Shown here piece by piece: positions 8,055 through 11,339 of a DNA stretch of 11,339 bases. Both the position numbers and the translations under genes were made by a program. Under the pieces are notes generated by a model. The model saw only the letters and a list, made by a program, of their open reading frames with translations, was not told where the DNA came from and did not search any database. The stretch covers positions 1 through 11,339 of the forward strand of contig CAZECE010000117.1 in NCBI GenBank assembly GCA_964510525.1, written 5' to 3'. Within the stretch, counting starts at the first letter, position 1. Each line of letters opens with the position of its first letter. The DNA comes from CAZECE01 sp964510525 (GTDB lineage: Bacteria > Pseudomonadota > Gammaproteobacteria > Pseudomonadales > JANQJO01).

Positions 8055-8078
8055 TTATGCGAGCGCATCGCTGCATAA
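8055..8078 (+). promoter_or_regulatory. hairpin in the csrA upstream region
   Basis: T8055-C8060 and A8062-G8065 pair with C8069-A8078 to give ten base pairs with one bulged G (8061) and a CAT triloop. CATAAT (8074-8079), a possible -10 box, overlaps its 3' arm, but no good -35 box sits at normal spacing. It may be an operator or part of the csrA leader. Confidence 0.4.
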
Positions 8079-8095
8079 TGTAGCCAAGTGTTTTT

Positions 8096-8131
8096 GGATT
8101 AGGATAGATTTGGCAAAGGAGTAACTCAGGA
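8096..8131 (+). promoter_or_regulatory. cluster of GGA motifs in the csrA leader, likely CsrA autoregulatory sites
   Basis: GGA occurs at 8096, 8102, 8118 and 8129. The third copy is the core of the Shine-Dalgarno AAGGAG (8116-8121), and the fourth overlaps the ATG. CsrA binds GGA-containing RNA. In E. coli it is known to repress its own translation through several sites in the csrA leader, one at the Shine-Dalgarno sequence. The motifs are seen; binding here is inferred from the family. Confidence 0.5.
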
Positions 8132-8319
8132 TGTTGATTTTAACCCGCCGGGTAGGAGAGACCCTGATGATTGGTGATGAAGTGACGGTCACTGTATTAG
8201 GGGTCAAAGGTCACCAAGTACGTATTGGCGTCAATGCTCCCAAGCATGTCGCTGTACATCGAGAAGAAATTTACCACCGTATTGCTGAAGAGAAAGCTCA
8301 AGAATCAGACTCTGAATAA
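8131..8319 (+). CDS. csrA: carbon storage regulator CsrA (RsmA)
   Basis: CsrA is a small dimeric RNA-binding protein that controls translation and stability of many mRNAs for central carbon metabolism, motility and biofilm. At 62 residues it is nearly identical to the 61-residue E. coli protein over the first 45 or so positions. The RNA-binding strand begins MLILTRR, and the key R44 sits in AVHREE, both intact. Only the C-terminal tail (AQESDSE) departs from E. coli. The Shine-Dalgarno AAGGAG is 9 nt from the ATG. It lies between lysC and the tRNA-Ser/tRNA-Arg pair, the position known in Pseudomonas. A terminator follows closely, so csrA is probably transcribed separately from the tRNAs. Confidence 0.98.
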   Translation: MLILTRRVGETLMIGDEVTVTVLGVKGHQVRIGVNAPKHVAVHREEIYHRIAEEKAQESDSE

Positions 8320-8351
8320 TTCTTGAGCTTTATGTTTCTGAAGCTTGATGC

Positions 8352-8405
8352 ACCAAAGAAGCTTTATTCTTAAGCGAATAGATTCAATTGTCTTTGGTAT
8401 TTTTT
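8352..8405 (+). terminator. intrinsic terminator after csrA
   Basis: ACCAAAGA (8352-8359) pairs perfectly with TCTTTGGT (8391-8398). An inner stem TATTC/GAATA lies between them, and a run of six T follows at 8400-8405. A second small hairpin GTGCT/AGCAC (8408-8421) with T-rich sequence after it may act as a backup. Confidence 0.55.
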
Positions 8406-8442
8406 GAGTGCTTTCAAGCACCACGTTTTTCTTGTTTTTCCT

Positions 8443-8475
8443 CTTATATTTTTTGTTCATCGTGGTATCATGCCC
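8443..8475 (+). promoter_or_regulatory. promoter of the tRNA-Ser/tRNA-Arg operon
   Basis: TATCAT (8466-8471) is preceded by TGG, giving an extended -10. The -35 candidate CTTATA (8443-8448) is poor but lies at 17-base spacing. The discriminator GCCC (8472-8475) is GC-rich, as in stable RNA promoters under stringent control. Transcription would start near 8478, a few bases before the tRNA. Confidence 0.55.
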
Positions 8476-8481
8476 TGCTCT

Positions 8482-8571
8482 GGAGAGGTGGCCGAGTGGC
8501 TGAAGGCGCTCCCCTGCTAAGGGAGTATGGGTTAACACTCATCGAGGGTTCGAATCCCTCTCTCTCCGCCA
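8482..8571 (+). tRNA. tRNA-Ser, anticodon GCU
   Basis: The 90-base gene includes an encoded CCA. The acceptor stem GGAGAGG pairs with TCTCTCC, and the anticodon stem CTCCC/GGGAG carries the loop CTGCTAA with anticodon GCT. A long variable arm typical of class II serine tRNAs follows. The T arm GAGGG-TTCGAAT-CCCTC is perfect. It reads AGC and AGU codons. tRNA-Arg follows after 33 bases. Confidence 0.97.
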
Positions 8572-8574
8572 GAG

Positions 8575-8592
8575 AGAGCATGTTATTGCTCT
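8575..8592 (+). other. hairpin in the spacer between the two tRNAs
   Basis: AGAGCA (8575-8580) pairs with TGCTCT (8587-8592) around a six-base loop. No T-run follows, so it is more likely a processing structure of the joint precursor than a terminator. Confidence 0.4.
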
Positions 8593-8604
8593 TATCTATT
8601 GGAT

Positions 8605-8681
8605 GCGCCCGTAGCTCAGCTGGATAGAGTACCTGGCTACGAACCAGGTGGTCGGAGGTTCGAATCCTTCCGGGCGCGCCA
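8605..8681 (+). tRNA. tRNA-Arg, anticodon ACG
   Basis: The 77-base gene has an encoded CCA. The acceptor stem GCGCCCG pairs with CGGGCGC. The anticodon stem CCTGG/CCAGG encloses the loop CTACGAA with anticodon ACG, whose A34 is normally deaminated to inosine to read CGU, CGC and CGA. The T arm GGAGG-TTCGAAT-CCTTC ends just before the acceptor strand. The genes beyond it look foreign, so its 3' end is the likely attachment site of an integrated element. Confidence 0.97.
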
Positions 8682-8763
8682 TTTAAATCAAAGAGTTACT
8701 TTTTTTATTTTTGGCCACCAAACTCCTTTTTCTATTTTTCCCCTTCCTGCACCAACACTGCAC
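8682..8763. other. T-rich junction between tRNA-Arg and the accessory genes
   Basis: The tRNA 3' end is followed by T-runs at 8700-8706 and 8708-8712. A weak AAAG/CTTT stem (8690-8702) precedes them and could end the tRNA transcript. On the minus strand no terminator for the DUF2971 gene is apparent. If tRNA-Arg is the attachment site, this is the first element-derived sequence; its matching repeat would lie to the right of the window. Confidence 0.35.
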
Positions 8764-9567
8764 CTACAAATTAATGATGTTTTGTGATTTTCCGATAGCA
8801 AAATCGAACTTGTTTTGATCCCATTTGATTGTAAGACACTCAATATCCTTTTGTTTTGAAATTTTATAGATCTCTTTTAGTGAATTTTTTGAACAACGAT
8901 CTCCACATATAACTGCTTTAAGGCAGTGACTAACATCAACAAAGATTTCTTCTATTTGGGAATCTTCGTTTAAAGAATATGCGTACAATCTGTACTCATT
9001 TTCATCCTTATAATCTTTATCTTTAGTGAATAAAGTTTCTTTATAAGTTTGAGCGAAGATGTCATCAATATTATTTCTATCGATTTCGCTCTTAATTTTT
9101 AATGTAGGCCATTTGATATCACCTGGGTTTTTGTATTCTATTTTTTTGTGCCAGAGAAAAAAGTTTTCTTTTGAAGCCACATTTTTCATGTTTTTAATTA
9201 AGTCTGCTTTAGAAAAAACAAGGCAAGTTCCATTGTGGCTATCACCATATTGTTGCCACATCCGTGATTTTAGGTGACCAAATTTAGTGGGGGGACTGGT
9301 GTTGTTACTTTGACAAAACGAGCAAAAAAATAATTTTTTTTTGAACTTTTCTCTGATTTCTTCGCGGGTTTGTGTCACATTCGTTTTTGTTGATTGTCGA
9401 TGCATTAAGTTAATCAGCTTAGTTTTGTATTCATGAGGATCACCTGCTTGACTTAGTAGGCTTAACTTAAGTTGCATTTTGGGTATTATGTAATCTTTGG
9501 CGGTCTCAAATTTTGTATAATGAAAGAGCACTTCATTCGTTTTAATTAAATCCAAAATACATTGCAT
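8764..9567 (-). CDS. DUF2971 domain protein, probable element cargo
   Basis: The 267-residue protein shows the DUF2971 pattern: LFHYTKFETA at 14-23, a GDPHEY motif at 42-47, and RMWQQYGDSHNGTCLVF at 102-118. KDENEYRL at 187-194 and LKAVICGD at 216-223 complete it. There is no signal peptide or membrane segment, so it is likely cytoplasmic. The family's biochemical function is not established to my knowledge. The H-Y-T start, central W/Y block and late E-Y-R resemble the layout of ADP-ribosyltransferase-like folds, which is speculation. The gene has a good AAGGAAG (9576-9582) 8 nt before the ATG. It is distinctly richer in A and T than every core gene here, with many Lys, Asn and Ile codons, which suggests recent transfer. 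It lies next to the tRNA, at the element edge where cargo is often carried. Confidence 0.8.
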   Translation of the reverse strand: MQCILDLIKTNEVLFHYTKFETAKDYIIPKMQLKLSLLSQAGDPHEYKTKLINLMHRQSTKTNVTQTREEIREKFKKKLFFCSFCQSNNTSPPTKFGHLKSRMWQQYGDSHNGTCLVFSKADLIKNMKNVASKENFFLWHKKIEYKNPGDIKWPTLKIKSEIDRNNIDDIFAQTYKETLFTKDKDYKDENEYRLYAYSLNEDSQIEEIFVDVSHCLKAVICGDRCSKNSLKEIYKISKQKDIECLTIKWDQNKFDFAIGKSQNIINL

Positions 9568-9606
9568 TATCTGAACTTCCTTATTTTGTCTTGCTTTTGA
9601 ATATTT

Positions 9607-10233
9607 TTAAAACCAATCATCCATGGACTCACCAAGCAGTTTGAACTTGTGTGCGACGCCCATCATGGAGCGGTTTTCAAGGGCATCATGTTCATTGAGT
9701 AATCTCTGAAATGTTTTCCAGTGCATTCCTTTGGGTTTTTCATCACCTCTTAAATTGTAAATGCCTGGTTGCCATCCTAACCGCTCGCGAATTTTGTTAG
9801 CTTTTCTCGCATATCTATCATAGTCCTCTTCGCGTTGAGAGCTGTATACCAAGTGAAGGCAACTTCGACATGCAAAGACTCGGCTGCTGTATAAAATTGC
9901 AACTCGTTTATGACAGCCTACAGCCGGGCATAAAAACCATGGGCGTTCTCCACCCAGATGGCAATTTGTCCAATCCAGGAAAACGGGGTAATTAAAATCT
10001 TCCCATTCCTCGCTATGAGCTTTGTGACGATAAATGAGTATTACTTTTTTTGGGTATGTTTGGATTTTAATATCTGAAATTTTTTCGCCATTACGAGACC
10101 AACTCCAATTAAACGTCTGGTTTGGTTCTAACAACTGCCGTTTGTTAAGTTCTCTGATATCGAGTTTGCAATAACTCTCGACGGTGCTCTTTGCACCCCA
10201 ATACCAGTATCGTCCACTACCGTTACCGCCCAT
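9607..10233 (-). CDS. zinc-ribbon protein with MGGxGSGR start, mobile-element hypothetical
   Basis: I recognise this 208-residue type only as a hypothetical protein recurrent in proteobacterial integrated elements. It opens with MGGNGSGRYWYWG. The middle is predicted beta-rich (about 40-90). A single zinc ribbon follows, with C102 and C107 (CPAVGC) and C122 and C125 (CRSC). Then comes a basic helical stretch YARKANKIRERLG (about 141-153), suited to nucleic acid contact. The purine-rich AAAAAAAGAGAG before the ATG provides a ribosome binding site. The gene follows the two-zinc-ribbon gene after 45 bases and precedes the DUF2971 gene by 39 bases, so the three are probably co-transcribed. A DNA- or RNA-binding role is inferred from the zinc ribbon and basic helix only. 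Confidence 0.8.
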   Translation of the reverse strand: MGGNGSGRYWYWGAKSTVESYCKLDIRELNKRQLLEPNQTFNWSWSRNGEKISDIKIQTYPKKVILIYRHKAHSEEWEDFNYPVFLDWTNCHLGGERPWFLCPAVGCHKRVAILYSSRVFACRSCLHLVYSSQREEDYDRYARKANKIRERLGWQPGIYNLRGDEKPKGMHWKTFQRLLNEHDALENRSMMGVAHKFKLLGESMDDWF

Positions 10234-10278
10234 ATTGCGCTCTCTTTTTTTACCGAAATCAATTGATAATTTTAAGTT

Positions 10279-10920
10279 TCAGCCTGGATGTTTTTGGCTG
10301 TCTCTTGGTGCCCTGGTACCGCACTGGATAGGTTTAAAAACTTCACAATAACGCTCGGAAGAATCCCACAGCCCTGCTATGGGTTCAGGTTGATTTTTAT
10401 GACAGCGTCCAAGGTTAGGATGATTAATTCGTTGAAAATAATTGCAGCTTTCACAGTTAACTAAAGCGGGTCTTGGAAAAGGTTGGTTTTTAGCATGAAC
10501 GAAACACCACGGGCAGCCCTCAACAATCCCTTCATGCCACAGCCATACTGGACCACAGTTTTTGCAATAGGCACTCTCTTTGTAGGATTCAGGAACAATA
10601 CCACTCATCATAGCGTTGAATTGATCTAGTGATTTCACAATCTCCGAAAGCTCTTTTAGATCCATATCCCCAGTCGACCAGCGGTCGATGTCTTCTCGAG
10701 TGAGTTCCGAAATTATTTTTTTGGGTGTTAAGTCTAAGTCTTTACAAATTGTGGATAAATCTTCGAGTAATTTCGAATATTCTTCCCCCTTATCTTGGTT
10801 CGCAGAATGCGCACAATACGCAGAACTATGTGATTCGAACTCTTTTTGCGTATTATGCGTATTCTGTGTGGGGGCAGTGTTTCCTATTTCCTCAACACCA
10901 AGAACTTTGCGCCATCTCAT
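10279..10920 (-). CDS. protein with two zinc-ribbon motifs, coupled to the DUF3987 gene
   Basis: With the ATG at 10920 the product is 213 residues. The N-terminal part is low in conservation and holds a repetitive Asn/Thr/Ser/Ala stretch encoded by 9-bp repeats. A helical middle follows (about 45-105). The C-terminal half holds two zinc-ribbon-like clusters. In numbering from the upstream ATG at 10926 these are C121/C124 with C138/C141, and C158/C161 with C175 and C194. The GCPWC, RPALVNCESC and GRCH wording matches a hypothetical family I associate with DUF3987 genes in proteobacterial elements. The start at 10920 forms an ATGA overlap with the DUF3987 stop, and GGTGA lies 6 nt upstream. The ATG at 10926 would leave no spacing. 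Translational coupling implies that the two proteins work together. Function is unknown. Confidence 0.8.
   Translation of the reverse strand: MRWRKVLGVEEIGNTAPTQNTHNTQKEFESHSSAYCAHSANQDKGEEYSKLLEDLSTICKDLDLTPKKIISELTREDIDRWSTGDMDLKELSEIVKSLDQFNAMMSGIVPESYKESAYCKNCGPVWLWHEGIVEGCPWCFVHAKNQPFPRPALVNCESCNYFQRINHPNLGRCHKNQPEPIAGLWDSSERYCEVFKPIQCGTRAPRDSQKHPG
10801..10868. repeat. 25-bp-arm inverted repeat made of 9-bp iteron-like units
   Basis: Arms 10801-10825 and 10844-10868 are inverted copies with 21 Watson-Crick pairs, three G-T pairs and one mismatch around an 18-base loop. Each arm is itself built of 9-bp units. On the plus strand CGCAGAATG, CGCACAATA and CGCAGAACT begin at 10801, 10810 and 10819. 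The other arm read in reverse complement gives CACAGAATA, CGCATAATA and CGCAAAAAG. The structure lies inside the two-zinc-ribbon gene. As RNA it folds better on the plus (antisense) strand, where the three imperfect pairs are G-U; in the mRNA they become C-A. It could be an origin with iterons, a protein-binding site or simple repeat expansion. Confidence 0.6.
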
Positions 10921-11339
10921 TTCCATTCACCGACAAATTCTGGTCTGACCAATACAGTTGGTGAGGGTGGTCGGCCTGGTCCTTCTGTCTCTGGTTCTAA
11001 GATGGTCACATAGCCTCGTTCTTGAAGTGTATTTAAAGCTTCGCGTACTAGCGTAGTTTTTGTAAAAGATCCTCTCAGGTTATTGAACGCATCTCTTATT
11101 GAAAACTGTTCGAGCCGTTGCCTTTTAATCCAGTGCCAAACTTTTTGAGCATCTGCAATCTCTTTATTATTGCCCATTAAGCTCATGGCGGCGTGGGTAT
11201 GCTTTGAAAAGACAGACATTAAATTAAGTGCTGAATTCATGGTTTCTTCCGTTATCTCGGCCTCCCATGGTGTACCGTGGGCGTGTTTAATTCCATGAAG
11301 AACACCTGCTAACCGAGCCGCAGCTCCTGGTGCTTTGCC
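10917..11339 (-). CDS. C-terminal part of a DUF3987 (YfjI-like) mobile-element protein
   Basis: The frame is open to the right edge, so only the last 140 residues are visible and the start lies outside the window. The segment KAPGAAARLAGVLHGIKHAHG near the edge matches the conserved helix of DUF3987 proteins. The final 70 residues read as a winged helix (FSIRDAFNNLRG, then VREALNTLQERGYV) ending in the GRPPSPTVLV tail typical of the family. DUF3987 proteins are large, helicase/primase-like proteins found in integrated elements and prophages, where they are thought to serve replication. This makes it the best marker that the right part of the window is an integrated element. The stop overlaps the next gene as ATGA. 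An internal Met at 11240 is not the real start, since family residues continue upstream of it. Confidence 0.85.
   Translation of the reverse strand, partial: GKAPGAAARLAGVLHGIKHAHGTPWEAEITEETMNSALNLMSVFSKHTHAAMSLMGNNKEIADAQKVWHWIKRQRLEQFSIRDAFNNLRGSFTKTTLVREALNTLQERGYVTILEPETEGPGRPPSPTVLVRPEFVGEWK

Noticed and set aside
8388..8787. Plus-strand open frames across the tRNA genes
   Set aside because: They read through the structured tRNAs and give no recognisable protein.
10801..10868. CRISPR-like array
   Set aside because: The units are only 9 bp, contiguous without spacers, and inverted between the arms; no cas gene is present.
10688..10964. Plus-strand open frames opposite the two-zinc-ribbon gene
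   Set aside because: Shadows of the repeat-containing coding region; the minus frame has the zinc-ribbon cysteine pattern and the ATGA coupling.
11181..11240. ATG at 11240 as the true start of the rightmost gene
   Set aside because: The same frame continues upstream to the window edge with residues typical of DUF3987, so the gene is cut by the window.

Overview
The window looks like a gammaproteobacterial chromosome of moderate GC. FtsA, FtsZ, LpxC, AlaS, LysC and CsrA all read as full-length gammaproteobacterial orthologues. The order alaS-lysC-csrA-tRNA-Ser-tRNA-Arg is the arrangement known from Pseudomonas, whereas lpxC directly before alaS is not the Pseudomonas order. I therefore do not assign a genus; a marine or Thiotrichales/Oceanospirillales-type gammaproteobacterium is a guess.

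Region 1 (1-3680) is the end of the division and cell wall (dcw) cluster: ftsA, ftsZ and lpxC, all on +. FtsA tethers FtsZ to the membrane, FtsZ builds the division ring, and LpxC commits UDP-GlcNAc precursor to lipid A. The leader of lpxC can fold into a 16-bp stem (2713-2768) that buries its ribosome binding site next to a TTG start. Region 2 (3681-8319) carries alaS (own candidate promoter), lysC and csrA. The csrA leader has four GGA motifs, suggesting the usual CsrA autoregulation. Region 3 (8320-8681) holds a csrA terminator, a tRNA promoter with GC-rich discriminator, tRNA-Ser(GCU) and tRNA-Arg(ACG).

Region 4 (8682-11339) differs in character. All genes are on the minus strand, point back at the tRNA, and belong to mobile-element families. 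From the right edge leftwards they are: the C-terminus of a DUF3987 (YfjI-like) protein, a two-zinc-ribbon protein overlapping it by an ATGA junction, a second zinc-ribbon protein, and a very AT-rich DUF2971 gene. The tRNA-Arg 3' end is probably the attachment site of an integrated element; its integrase and other end lie beyond the window. Inside the two-zinc-ribbon gene is a 25-bp-arm inverted repeat built of 9-bp iteron-like units (10801-10868).

The left two thirds are ordinary core genes. The points most worth a second look are the lpxC leader hairpin, the iteron-like hairpin, the conserved-looking DUF3987/zinc-ribbon module, and the DUF2971 cargo gene. No gene-free stretch exceeds 300 bases; the longest, 7842-8130, is described under its terminator, inverted repeat and csrA leader.
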